Source: Acidimicrobiia bacterium (lineage in GTDB: Bacteria > Actinomycetota > Acidimicrobiia > Spongiisociales > ZC4RG35). Taken from it: a DNA stretch of 64,000 nt. The DNA lies in the NCBI GenBank assembly GCA_026002975.1, contig BPGJ01000007.1:62001-126000 (forward strand). Reading direction: 5' to 3'. Positions within the stretch are counted from its first letter, which is position 1. The number at the start of each line of letters is the position of its first letter. The position numbers were made by a program, and so were the translations under genes. The notes beneath the pieces were generated by a model that had not been told where the DNA came from, searched no databases, and saw only the letters and a program-made list of their open reading frames with translations. Below are positions 35,009-43,173 of this stretch, in pieces.

Positions 35009-36025
35009 TCAGGCGTGGGTCAGGGCGACCTTCCCCAGCTGGTCCCCTGCCTCCAGCAACGCCAGCGCCTCGGGCAGACGGTCGAAGGGGAAGGTCGTGA
35101 CCGGGGGATCGACCACGCCCCGGGCCACCAGGTCGAGTACCTCGTTGAACTCGCCGTGGGTGAACATGGTCGATCCGATCACCTCGAGCTGCTTGAAGAA
35201 CAGCACCGGCATGCTCAGCTCGACTTTGGTGCCCGAGGTCGAGCCACACACCACCACCCGGCCGCCGGGGGCCAGGCTGCGGAGGCTCTGATCCCAGGTG
35301 GCGGGCCCGACGTTCTCCACCACCACGTCGGCCCCCCTTCCCGCCTTCGCCTTCAGCTCCTTGGAGAATTCCGAGTCGGAGGCGAAACCCCCTTCGGCGC
35401 CACGCTCCACCGCCCAGGCGATCTTGTCGTCCCTTCGGGAGGTGACGAACACCCGGGCGCCCATGGCCCGACCGAGGAGAGCGGCGGCGCTGGAAACCCC
35501 CCCTCCCACCCCCACCACCAGCAGCACCTCGCCGGCCCGTAGGCGGGCCCGTCGGAGCATCCGGTACGCGGTGCCGGTGGCCAGACCGAACGACCCGGCG
35601 GTCTCCCAATCGAGATGCGGAGGCTTGGGGACGGCGTTCACCGCCGGAACGACGGTTCTCTCGGCCAGGGTGCCGGGGCTGTGCTCTCCAAGGATGCCGA
35701 ACCGTCGACAGAACACGATCTCGCCTGCCAGGCACTGCGGACAGGTTCCGCAGGAGGTCGAGGGATTGATGATCACCTCCTCGCCGACCCGACTCGGATC
35801 GACCCCCTCCCCCACCGCGTCGATCACCCCGGCTCCGTCGGCTCCGGTGATGTGGGGTAGGTGCTCGGGACGGGGCAGACCCTTGGACATCCACAGATCC
35901 AAATGGTTGAGGGCCGATATCCGCATCGCGATCCTGACCTCGCCGGGTCCCGGCTCGGGGTCGGGGATCTCGTCCAGCCGGTAGGAGTCGGGGCCGTCGG
36001 TGTCGTGGAGCCGCCAAGCACGCAT
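35009..36025 (-). CDS. Zinc-type alcohol dehydrogenase/quinone reductase family protein
   Basis: MDR-superfamily NAD(P)H oxidoreductase, 338 residues from ATG 36025 (MRAWRLHDTDGPDSYRL); an upstream open frame would overlap the divergent thioesterase. The GroES-like domain keeps the structural zinc lobe with four cysteines (SCGTCPQCLAGEIVFCRRFG near residues 92-112). The Rossmann motif is LLVVGVGGGVSSAAALLGRA near residue 152 and the substrate side has ITGADGAGVIDAVGEGV. It follows the tRNA pair on the same strand; substrate unknown, probably an alcohol or enoyl compound. Confidence 0.86.
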   Translation of the reverse strand: MRAWRLHDTDGPDSYRLDEIPDPEPGPGEVRIAMRISALNHLDLWMSKGLPRPEHLPHITGADGAGVIDAVGEGVDPSRVGEEVIINPSTSCGTCPQCLAGEIVFCRRFGILGEHSPGTLAERTVVPAVNAVPKPPHLDWETAGSFGLATGTAYRMLRRARLRAGEVLLVVGVGGGVSSAAALLGRAMGARVFVTSRRDDKIAWAVERGAEGGFASDSEFSKELKAKAGRGADVVVENVGPATWDQSLRSLAPGGRVVVCGSTSGTKVELSMPVLFFKQLEVIGSTMFTHGEFNEVLDLVARGVVDPPVTTFPFDRLPEALALLEAGDQLGKVALTHA

Positions 36026-36065
36026 GGTGGGTCGAGGGTAGCCAGCCCGGCTAGGGTTGCCCGCC

Positions 36066-36470
36066 GTGGCCCACACCACCGGTCTCGTCGTCCGTTTCTC
36101 CGACCTGGACCCCTACAACCACGTCAACCACGCCCGCTTCCTCTCCTACTTCGAGTCCGCCCGGATCGAGCTGCTCGAGGAGATGGGACTGGGCATGAAC
36201 GAGATGCTGGCCATGGGCTTCCAGATCGTCCTGGTCGACCTCGCCGCCCGATTCCACGCTCCCGCCCGCCTGGGCGACCGGATCGAAGTCACCACCGTGG
36301 TCGCCGAGGTGAGGCGGGCCACCAGCCGCTGGGAGCAGATTGCCCGCAGGGGAGAGGAGCTGCTGGTCGAGCTTTCGGTAACAGCCGCTTTCACCGACCT
36401 GGAGGGCCGGCCTCGTCGTCCGCCGGAGCTCTTTCGGGAGAAGGCGGCCCGGTTTTCGCCGGCTTCTTGA
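36066..36470 (+). CDS. Hotdog-fold acyl-CoA thioesterase
   Basis: A 134-residue thioesterase of the 4-hydroxybenzoyl-CoA/YbgC group. The signature TTGLVVRFSDLDPYNHVNHA at the N-terminus contains the catalytic Asp of the D-x-x-x-H-x-N pattern (DPYNHVNH), followed by RFLSYFESARIELLEEMG. The rest is the usual antiparallel sheet. GTG 36066 is chosen; its start lies 40 bases from the divergent alcohol dehydrogenase start. It likely frees acids from CoA, but the chain type cannot be told. Confidence 0.85.
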   Translation: MAHTTGLVVRFSDLDPYNHVNHARFLSYFESARIELLEEMGLGMNEMLAMGFQIVLVDLAARFHAPARLGDRIEVTTVVAEVRRATSRWEQIARRGEELLVELSVTAAFTDLEGRPRRPPELFREKAARFSPAS

Positions 36471-36537
36471 CGTCTCTTTACCCTTTTCGAACAGTCGCCT
36501 CTGATGATTGGAGTGAGCCGAGAAAGGAGGCACACGC

Positions 36538-36945
36538 ATGAAGAAGCTCCTGATCGCCGGATTCGCGGCGGTTCTGGTCGCAGGAGGAGCCCTGGTGGCA
36601 GTAGCGCAGACCGACGAAGACGCCGGATCGGAAGCCCCGGAGGGCCCCCGGTTCGGGATCCTCGCCGAAGTGCTCGACGAGCTGGTCTCCGACGGGGTGC
36701 TCGACGAGAGCCAGGCCGAGGCGGTGTTGGACGCGGTGGCCGCCAAGAAGGAAGAGATCCGCGCTGAAAGGCAGGCGTTGCGTGAACAGATCCAGGAGTT
36801 CCTGTCGGACGGCGTGATCACCCAAGACGAGATCGCCCAACTCCCCGAAGACTCCCGTGCACGGCAGGTGCTGGAGGAACTGTCCGACGACGAGATCACC
36901 GTCGCGGAGTTCCGCCGTCTCTTCCGGCATCATCGGGGACGGTGA
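36538..36945 (+). CDS. Small exported helical protein
   Basis: Unrecognised 135-residue protein with a strong AAAGGAGG ribosome site and a clear signal peptide: MKKLLIAGFAAVLVAGGALV followed by AVA|Q, cut near residue 24. The mature part is acidic and helical, with two similar motifs: LDELVSDGVLDESQAEAVLD near residues 46-65 and IQEFLSDGVITQDEIAQLP near residues 83-101, an internal duplication of a 'helix, DG-[VI]-[LI], helix' unit. It is convergent with the histidine kinase. It may be an envelope or stress protein, but no function is claimed. Confidence 0.75.
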   Translation: MKKLLIAGFAAVLVAGGALVAVAQTDEDAGSEAPEGPRFGILAEVLDELVSDGVLDESQAEAVLDAVAAKKEEIRAERQALREQIQEFLSDGVITQDEIAQLPEDSRARQVLEELSDDEITVAEFRRLFRHHRGR

Positions 36946-36951
36946 GGCGGA

Positions 36952-37665
36952 TCAGCCCGGGAGGGTGAACCCCACCTCGGCGCCGCCCTCTGCCAGGTTC
37001 CGGGCAAAGGTCGTGCCGCCATGGCGCCGCACCACGTCGGCGACGATGGCCAGGCCCAGACCGGTGCCCGGAACCTGGGACCGGGCCGGCGACCGGTAGC
37101 TCCGTTCGAAGATCCGCCCCAGGTCCTCGGGCGGAATCCCCGGACCGTGGTCCCGGACCGAGATCGAAGTCCCCCACACCACCACCTCGACCGGCCGGTC
37201 AGGTGGCCCCCACTTCAGTGCGTTGGTCACCAGGTTCGACAAGGCCCGTTCGATTTCCCGCCTCCGAGCCTCCACGGTGGTGGGCTCGCCCAAGACGATC
37301 ACCACGACCGCCCTATGTGTCCGGCCCCTGAACCGGGCCGCCACCTCCCTGGCCAGACCCGCCAGATCCACATACGAGAGCGGCTCCTCGTCGACCATCG
37401 ACTCCACCAGGGTCTCGATTTCGTGTTCCTCGTCGAGCGCCGCAGCGATCAGCTCCCGGCGAAGGTCGGCGGGGAGCTCGTGAGTGGCCAGCAGCTCCAG
37501 GTTGCCTCGCAGTCCGGTGAGGGGTGTCCTCAGCTCGTGAGCAAGATCCGCCAGGACCCGTTCGACCCGGCGGTTTTTCCTCCGTCTGACCCAGATCAGG
37601 GCGACGGTGGCCCCCACCAGACCGCCACCCAGGGCCGCGGCCACCATCCCGAGCACCAGCTCCAC
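36952..37665 (-). CDS. Sensor histidine kinase, orphan, following the thiamine importer
   Basis: A small 237-residue kinase. One N-terminal helix (MVAAALGGGLVGATVALIWV) has almost no extracellular part, then the dimer/H-box LAHELRTPLTGLRGNLELL with His43, the N-box NLVTNALKWG, G1 VRDHGPGIPPEDLG and G2 GTGLGLAI. All catalytic boxes are intact. No response regulator is adjacent. GTG 37665 is one base after the stop of the thiamine ABC ATPase, so it is probably co-transcribed with that operon and thus under the TPP riboswitch. Its signal is unknown. Confidence 0.88.
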   Translation of the reverse strand: MELVLGMVAAALGGGLVGATVALIWVRRRKNRRVERVLADLAHELRTPLTGLRGNLELLATHELPADLRRELIAAALDEEHEIETLVESMVDEEPLSYVDLAGLAREVAARFRGRTHRAVVVIVLGEPTTVEARRREIERALSNLVTNALKWGPPDRPVEVVVWGTSISVRDHGPGIPPEDLGRIFERSYRSPARSQVPGTGLGLAIVADVVRRHGGTTFARNLAEGGAEVGFTLPG

Positions 37666-37666
37666 C

Positions 37667-38371
37667 TCACACTCCCACGAACTCGGCCACCCAGCGGTCG
37701 GCGGGCTCCGACCGGATGTCGGTCCACCGTCCCACCTGGACGATCCGTCCCTCCCGCATGACCGCCACCCGGTCGGCGACCGCAGCCACCTCGGTGTGAT
37801 CGTGGGTGACGTACAGGGCGGTCGTGCGATTCCGGGAGAGGAGCTCTCGGATCTCGACTATGAGCCTCTCCCGAAGCAGACGGTCGAGAGCCCCCAAGGG
37901 TTCGTCGAGCATCACCAGCCGGGGTTGGGGTGCCAGGGTGCGGGCCAGCGCCACCCGCTGCTGCTCCCCGCCCGACAGGCCCTCTATGCCACGATCGCCC
38001 ATGCCTCCCATACCCACCCAGGAGAGGACCTCGTCCACCCGACGGCGGATCTCGGCGGGGGAGAGCCCCCTCATCCTGAGCCCGAAAGCCACGTTCTCCG
38101 CCACCGTCCGATGGGGGAAGAGGGCATAGCCCTGGAACATCAGGCCGAAACGGCGGAGATGAGGGGGCGTTCGGGTGATGTCCTCGCCGTCCCAGAAGAT
38201 CCGACCCTCGTCGGGGGTCTCCAACCCGGCGATCACCCTCAACAGGGTCGACTTTCCGCATCCGGAGGGACCCAGGAGCCCCATGACCTCGCCGTCGGTC
38301 ACCGTCAGTTCGACCCGATCCAGGGCCGTGGTCTCACCGAAACGCTTGGTGACCATTCGCACCTCGAGCAT
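37667..38371 (-). CDS. thiQ: Thiamine ABC transporter ATP-binding protein
   Basis: ATPase of the importer, 234 residues from ATG 38371, which overlaps the permease stop as ATGA. Walker A GPSGCGKST near residues 35-43, signature LSGGEQQRVALARTLA, Walker B LVMLDEPLGALD, and H-loop YVTHDHTE; all are typical of the polyamine/iron/thiamine (CUT-type) group, but the C-terminal regulatory domain of those longer ATPases is absent, as in ThiQ. Role is set by the neighbouring thiamine-binding protein and the TPP riboswitch upstream. Confidence 0.87.
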   Translation of the reverse strand: MLEVRMVTKRFGETTALDRVELTVTDGEVMGLLGPSGCGKSTLLRVIAGLETPDEGRIFWDGEDITRTPPHLRRFGLMFQGYALFPHRTVAENVAFGLRMRGLSPAEIRRRVDEVLSWVGMGGMGDRGIEGLSGGEQQRVALARTLAPQPRLVMLDEPLGALDRLLRERLIVEIRELLSRNRTTALYVTHDHTEVAAVADRVAVMREGRIVQVGRWTDIRSEPADRWVAEFVGV

Positions 38372-39930
38372 CAGAAGCTCCCCAGCTCGCCCGTCCGGAA
38401 CCGGTCGACGGCCAGGATCACCCCGGCCGTCAACAACATCAACACCACCGCCAGTGCCATCGCGCCACCGAAGGTAACCGAGCCGGGACGGGACAGGAGG
38501 CGGAAGATGAGGGTCGGTACCGTGATGGTGTCGGGGCGCACGATGAACGAGGTGGCTCCGAACTCGCCGAGGGACACCGCCGCGGCGAACCCGGAGCCGA
38601 CCGCCGCCGCCCGGGCGATCAGAGGCAGATCGATCTCCCTCCAGACTCGACGTGGGGAAGCCCCCAGCACCGCGGCTGCCTCCCTGAGCTCCGGCCTGAT
38701 GGCCCGCAAGCCGGGTACGGTGGCCCTCACAACGAAGGGAACCGCCACCAGCGCGTGAGCCAGGGGAACCAGTGCTGCGGTGCCGCGCAGGTCCACCGGC
38801 CAGTCCAGCGCCACGAGGAATCCGAACCCGATGGTGACCGCCGACGTACCCAATGGGAGCATGAGGAGGGTATCGAAGGCTCGACCCAGCGCCCCCGGGT
38901 CGCGGGTGATCACGTGGGCCGAGGCCAGACCCACCCCAGTCGCGATCAACGCGGTGACCGCCGCGAACGTAAGGGAGTTGAGGATCGCTTCGCCCGGTCG
39001 GATGGCGAGTCGTCCCGGGTCGAGGAGGAAACGCCATCCGGCCGCACGACCCTCCAGACTGCGGGCGAGCAAGGCGACCAGCGGCAGGGTCTGCGCGGCC
39101 AGGGTGGTCGACACCACCGCCGCCACCACCACCCGCTGCCCGGGTGTCGCCGGCCGACGCAGGCTGGCCGCCTCGGGTACCAGGCGGAACCGGACGGCCC
39201 GGGTCTCCTGATACCTGCTGTACATGAACATGATCGCCGACACCCCCACGAGCTGGATCACAGCCAGTGCCCCGGCGGTAGAGAGATCGAGGAGGGTCAC
39301 CGCTTGGTGATAGATCTCCACCTCGATGGTCCTGTATCTGAGGCCGCCCAGGATGAGGACCACCCCGAAGGAGGTGAAGGTGAACAGGAAGACGATGGAC
39401 GCCGCGGCTGCCAAGGCCGGGCGGAGGAGGGGCAGGGTCACCTCGAGGAAAGCCCGGGTCCGGGAAGCCCCCAGACTGCGAGCCGCCTCTACCAGAGACG
39501 GATCGATCCGTGACCACACCCCGCTGAGCGTGCGCACCACCACCGCCAGGTTGTAGAAAACGTGGGCGGCGAGGATGGTGACCACCGAACGTTCCGCGCC
39601 CAGGGCCAGGAAAGCGGTCCCCACCACCACCGTCGGAAGCACGAAAGGCACCGTGACCCAGGCCTTGACCAGATCACGTCCCGGAAACCGGAACCTGGAC
39701 ACCACCGCGGTGAGGGGAAACGCCGCGACCACCGTAAGCAGGGTGGACACCCCGGCCTGCCAGACGGTGAACCACACCGCGGTGCGGATCCGGGGGTCGG
39801 ACAGCAGCTCACGGAACCCGTCGCCGTCGGACAACGAGATCCACAGGATCCGCCCCAGCGGATACACGAACAGGTAGACGAGGAAGACCACCGGCAGGGC
39901 CGCCACCGCCCAGACGGCCGGTCTCCTCAC
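38371..39930 (-). CDS. thiP: Thiamine ABC transporter permease, two-domain
   Basis: A 519-residue membrane protein with two tandem permease domains of about six helices each, the ThiP/FbpB architecture. EAA-type loops occur twice: VEAARSLGASRTRAFLEVTLP near residues 130-150 and LREAAAVLGASPRRVWREIDLP near residues 415-436. The start is 4 bases after the stop of the binding protein and the stop overlaps thiQ. It should transport thiamine or a phosphate ester; iron-type importers have the same shape but the neighbouring elements favour thiamine. Confidence 0.87.
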   Translation of the reverse strand: MRRPAVWAVAALPVVFLVYLFVYPLGRILWISLSDGDGFRELLSDPRIRTAVWFTVWQAGVSTLLTVVAAFPLTAVVSRFRFPGRDLVKAWVTVPFVLPTVVVGTAFLALGAERSVVTILAAHVFYNLAVVVRTLSGVWSRIDPSLVEAARSLGASRTRAFLEVTLPLLRPALAAAASIVFLFTFTSFGVVLILGGLRYRTIEVEIYHQAVTLLDLSTAGALAVIQLVGVSAIMFMYSRYQETRAVRFRLVPEAASLRRPATPGQRVVVAAVVSTTLAAQTLPLVALLARSLEGRAAGWRFLLDPGRLAIRPGEAILNSLTFAAVTALIATGVGLASAHVITRDPGALGRAFDTLLMLPLGTSAVTIGFGFLVALDWPVDLRGTAALVPLAHALVAVPFVVRATVPGLRAIRPELREAAAVLGASPRRVWREIDLPLIARAAAVGSGFAAAVSLGEFGATSFIVRPDTITVPTLIFRLLSRPGSVTFGGAMALAVVLMLLTAGVILAVDRFRTGELGSF

Positions 39931-39934
39931 CGGT

Positions 39935-41044
39935 TCAACCGAGGACGATCGAGGTCCACTCGTCGATCCACCTCTCCCGGTTGGCGTCGATCTCAGCCGG
40001 GTCGAGGGTGACGGGATCGGGAGGAAGGACCGTGTGTTCGACGAACTCGGGCGGCAGCTCGGCGTCCTGGTTGGCGGGGAACACGAACCAGGTGAGGGGG
40101 ATCTGCTCCTGGAACTCCACCGAGAGCATGAAGTCGATGAGACGGCCGGCGGCTTCGGGATGGTCCGTCCCGGCCAGGATCCCCGCGAATTCGACCTGAC
40201 GGTAGCAACCCTCGGTGACGACGCCGGTGGGGGCTTCGTCGACCGGCGGATCCGAGAAGATCACCTCGGCTGGGGGCGAAGAGGCGTACGACACCACGAT
40301 CGAATCGTCGCCCCCATAGCGGGTGAACTCCCCGTAGTAGGCGGTGTCCCAGTCGGGCACCACTTCCACGTCGTTGGCTGCCAGGTCCCGCCAGAACTGC
40401 TGCCAGCCGGGGGGTCCGTACAGCCCGATGGTGGCGAGGAGGAACGCCAGGCCGGGCGACGACGTCGCCGGGTTCTCCACCACGGTGAGACCCCGGTACT
40501 CGGGCTCCACCAGGTCGCCCAGACCGTCCGGGGGAGGCACCGTCTGGAAGGCGGCTTTGTCGTAGTTCAAACACACGTCGCCGTAGTCGATCGGCGTGAC
40601 CCGGTTCTCGGGATCGAGCTTCAGCCGGTCGGGAACCCGGTCGAGCAGGGGCGAGCGGTACGGGAGGAAGATGCCGGCTTCTAGGGCCCGGGAGAGGAAG
40701 GTGTCGTCCACCCCGAAGAGAACGTCGGCCACCGGGTCGTCCCGGGTGAGGATCGCCTGGTTGACCAACAGCCCGGTGTCCCCGGCGGGTAGCACCTCGA
40801 CCTCGATGCCGGTCTCGGCGGTGAACCCGGCGAACGTGTCGGGGGTCACCCCGGCGGCGAACGAGTCGTGGGAGACGATGGTGAGGCGCTCGGGAGGCAG
40901 CTGGGTGGTGGAGGTGACGGCCTCAGTGGTGCTGGCGCCCTGTGCCGTGCTGGTGGTGGGCGCGGCGGTGGTAGTAGTGGGGGTGGTCGCAGGCGTGCAC
41001 GCCGCCAGGACCACGACCAGGATGGTCGCCCGGATTGCTCTCAT
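39935..41044 (-). CDS. thiB: Thiamine ABC transporter substrate-binding lipoprotein
   Basis: Binding protein of the importer, 369 residues. Lipobox VVLAAC puts the lipidated Cys at residue 16, followed by a Thr-rich linker up to about residue 50. The mature fold starts ERLTIVSHDSFAAG, the thiamine-family 'DSF' motif, then TGLLVNQAILTRDDPVADVLFGVDDTFLSRA, characteristic of the TbpA/ThiB group. DYGDVCLNYDK and YRGLTVVENPATSSPGLAFL follow. Expression is controlled by the TPP riboswitch in its leader, which supports thiamine as ligand. Confidence 0.9.
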   Translation of the reverse strand: MRAIRATILVVVLAACTPATTPTTTTAAPTTSTAQGASTTEAVTSTTQLPPERLTIVSHDSFAAGVTPDTFAGFTAETGIEVEVLPAGDTGLLVNQAILTRDDPVADVLFGVDDTFLSRALEAGIFLPYRSPLLDRVPDRLKLDPENRVTPIDYGDVCLNYDKAAFQTVPPPDGLGDLVEPEYRGLTVVENPATSSPGLAFLLATIGLYGPPGWQQFWRDLAANDVEVVPDWDTAYYGEFTRYGGDDSIVVSYASSPPAEVIFSDPPVDEAPTGVVTEGCYRQVEFAGILAGTDHPEAAGRLIDFMLSVEFQEQIPLTWFVFPANQDAELPPEFVEHTVLPPDPVTLDPAEIDANRERWIDEWTSIVLG

Positions 41045-41068
41045 GTCGCTCCTTTCCGCGGGAGCGAC
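41045..41068 (-). promoter_or_regulatory. Ribosome-site-sequestering hairpin of thiB
   Basis: In the RNA, GTCGCTCC (bases 41068-41061) is a perfect complement of GGAGCGAC (41052-41045), with an 8-base loop between. The second arm contains the GGAG of the thiB ribosome site (AAAGGAG) and ends 1 base before ATG 41044. Formation would hide the ribosome site. The first arm can instead pair with the riboswitch 5' flank, so this is the expression platform. Confidence 0.75.
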
Positions 41069-41069
41069 C

Positions 41070-41165
41070 GGTTGCGATGTCCCTTCGCCGGCATTACCCG
41101 GATCAGGTTCATACGGTCGGGACCTCCGAGGTCCCCTCTCAGCCCGGTCGCACCGAGCTCCCGCT
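41070..41165 (-). ncRNA. TPP riboswitch (THI element)
   Basis: The conserved THI-box core is clear on the minus strand: CTGAGA (41142-41137), then after a small GC hairpin ACCTGATC (41108-41101), GGGTAATGCC (41099-41090) and GAAGGGA (41086-41080). These match the thiamine-pyrophosphate aptamer in order and spacing. It sits just upstream of thiB. The exact outer ends are approximate. When TPP is abundant it should lower expression of the thiamine importer. Confidence 0.95.
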
Positions 41166-41192
41166 GGGATGCATCCTATCGACCTCGGGAGA

Positions 41193-42365
41193 TCATTCCG
41201 GCGGGGCCACCACCAACACCGTGTTGTGACCCCCGAAACCGAACGAGTTGGAGATGGCCGGGCGCGGATCCCAGGGTCGGGGTTGGGTGACGATGTCGGC
41301 GAGGGGGATCTCGGGGTCTTGACGGCGCATGCCCACGTTGGGTGGCAGCTCGCCCCGATGCACGGCCAACACGGTGGCCACCGCCTCGATCGCCCCCGAC
41401 GCTCCCAACCCGTGACCGGTGGTTCCCTTTATCGAGGACACCGCCGGCTGCCGACCCTCGAAGACCCGGGCGATGACGAGACCCTCGGTTCGGTCGTTCA
41501 GGTCGGTCCCAGTGCCGTGGGCGTTCACGTACCCGACGTCGGCAGGAGACAGGCCGGCGTCCTCCAGGGCCAGCCGGATGGCTCGCTCGGCGCCTTCTCC
41601 CTCCGGATGGGGAGCGGTTATGTGGTGGGCGTCAGCCGTGGAGGCGGCCCCCACCAGCTCGGCGAGGATGGGGGCTCCCCGCCTCAGGGCCGCCTCGCGC
41701 TCTTCGAGGATCAGCACCCCGGCTCCCTCTCCCAAGACGAAACCGTCCCGGTCGGCGTCGAAGGGTCGGGCCACGTTGGTCGGCGAGAGGGCCCGGGCGG
41801 CCGAGAACCCGTCCACGGTCGGTTTCCGGATCGCTCCCTCGCTACCTCCCGCCACCGCGGCGTCTGCGTAACCCCATTGGATCTGCCGAAAGGCGTCGGC
41901 TACCGCCTGGGCGCCTGCGGCGCAGGCCACGACCGGGGTGGTGGCCGCACCTCCGAACCCGTATTTGATGGAGATGGCCGCCGCCGCGGCGTTGCACATC
42001 ATCATCGGGATCCAGATCGGGGAGATGCGGGGGTCGTCGGACTCGTAGGACTCCCGGATCAGCAGCTCCAGGGACTCCAACCCCCCGATGCCGGTGGCCA
42101 GAGAGACCGCGACCCGGTCGGGCGGGTATTCGTCGAGGGTGCCCGCCATCTGCATGGCCTCATGGGTCGCGACCAGGGCGAACTGGGAGAATCGGTCGAG
42201 CCGTCGATGCTCCCGCTTCGGTAGCCAAGGTTCGGGATCCCAAGCCTCCACCGCATGGGGTCCGGGCCCGGGATCGACGGCCAGACCCTTCCAGAAGTCG
42301 TCGATCCCGACGCCGGGGGCGGCGACCACACCGACGCCGGTCACGACCACTCTCCGGCGTTCCAT
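41193..42365 (-). CDS. Beta-ketoacyl-ACP synthase II-like enzyme
   Basis: FabF-type condensing enzyme, 390 residues, a little shorter than the usual 410. Catalytic Cys148 lies in TPVVACAAGAQAV, the two histidines in YVNAHGTGTDLND (near 283) and KGTTGHGLGASGA (near 318), and the N-terminus is RRVVVTGVGVVAAPGVGID. All three catalytic residues are present, so it should be active. It follows an SDR gene by 36 bases and a large acyl-CoA dehydrogenase before that, suggesting a lipid or polyketide-like role rather than the main fatty-acid cluster. Confidence 0.87.
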   Translation of the reverse strand: MERRRVVVTGVGVVAAPGVGIDDFWKGLAVDPGPGPHAVEAWDPEPWLPKREHRRLDRFSQFALVATHEAMQMAGTLDEYPPDRVAVSLATGIGGLESLELLIRESYESDDPRISPIWIPMMMCNAAAAAISIKYGFGGAATTPVVACAAGAQAVADAFRQIQWGYADAAVAGGSEGAIRKPTVDGFSAARALSPTNVARPFDADRDGFVLGEGAGVLILEEREAALRRGAPILAELVGAASTADAHHITAPHPEGEGAERAIRLALEDAGLSPADVGYVNAHGTGTDLNDRTEGLVIARVFEGRQPAVSSIKGTTGHGLGASGAIEAVATVLAVHRGELPPNVGMRRQDPEIPLADIVTQPRPWDPRPAISNSFGFGGHNTVLVVAPPE

Positions 42366-42401
42366 TCCGTCCCTCCTTCTGCCGTGACCGGCCGACGCCG
42401 G

Positions 42402-43169
42402 CTACTCGAGCAGTCGCCGTTGGAGGCGGCGCATACCGTCCAGCCAGCGTTGGTAGTCGTTGGCCTTGTTCTGGAAGTAGCCCTCGACTTCGGGGTGGGG
42501 AAGGATGAGGAACTCCTCGTTCTCGATCCCCTCCACCACCCGGTCGGCGACCTCCTCGGGTTCGAGGGCGACGGGTGCCAGCAGCCGTCGGATCTTCTCG
42601 TCCGCGTCGAGCAGACGGGTGTTCACTCCCTGCGGACACAGACAAGAAACCTTCAACCCCCGGTCGCCGTAGGTGACCGCCAGCCACTCGGCGAGCGCTA
42701 CCACCGCATGTTTGGTCACCGAATACTGGAGCGCGAACAGGTTGGTCAAGAGCCCCGCCGCCGACGCGGTGTGGAGGAGATAGCCCTCTCCCCTGGCCAG
42801 CCACTCGGGGACGAGACGGCGAGCGGCCCACACATGGGACATGAAGTTGACCCGCCACATCCGATCCCACTCGACGTCGGGTGTCTGTTCGTCGCCCTCG
42901 ATGGCGTAACCCGCGTTGGCGCAGAACAGGTCGACCGGGCCGAAGCGGTCGGTGGCGGCGTCGATCAGACGGACGTTGTCCTCTTCCCTACCGACGTCGA
43001 CGGTCACTCCCAGACCACCCACTTCTCTCGCCACCTCGGCTGCGAGATCACCGTCGACGTCTCCCACCACCAGCCCTCGCGGGTCCTCCTGGGCGAAGCG
43101 TCTGACCATGGCCGCGCCTATGCCGCGACCACCCCCGGTGACCACCACGACCCTCCCGGAGAGTTCCAT
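42402..43169 (-). CDS. Short-chain dehydrogenase/reductase
   Basis: NAD(P)-dependent oxidoreductase, 255 residues. Cofactor motif TGGGRGIGAAM near residues 11-21, D in VDVGREEDN, the NAG motif as CANAGYA near residue 84, catalytic Ser in LLHTASAAGLLT, and Tyr/Lys in YSVTKHAVVALAEW (Y-x3-K). The C-terminal extension ENEEFLILPHPEVEGYFQNKA is typical of a subgroup acting on lipid-like substrates. It is 4 bases after the acyl-CoA dehydrogenase and before the FabF-like gene, so the three likely act together. Confidence 0.86.
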   Translation of the reverse strand: MELSGRVVVVTGGGRGIGAAMVRRFAQEDPRGLVVGDVDGDLAAEVAREVGGLGVTVDVGREEDNVRLIDAATDRFGPVDLFCANAGYAIEGDEQTPDVEWDRMWRVNFMSHVWAARRLVPEWLARGEGYLLHTASAAGLLTNLFALQYSVTKHAVVALAEWLAVTYGDRGLKVSCLCPQGVNTRLLDADEKIRRLLAPVALEPEEVADRVVEGIENEEFLILPHPEVEGYFQNKANDYQRWLDGMRRLQRRLLE

Positions 43170-43173
43170 GGGC

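Noticed and set aside
36465-36500. TTGACG followed by an AT-rich stretch as promoter of the small exported protein.
   Set aside because: The -10 position (AACAGT) is too poor; left unannotated.
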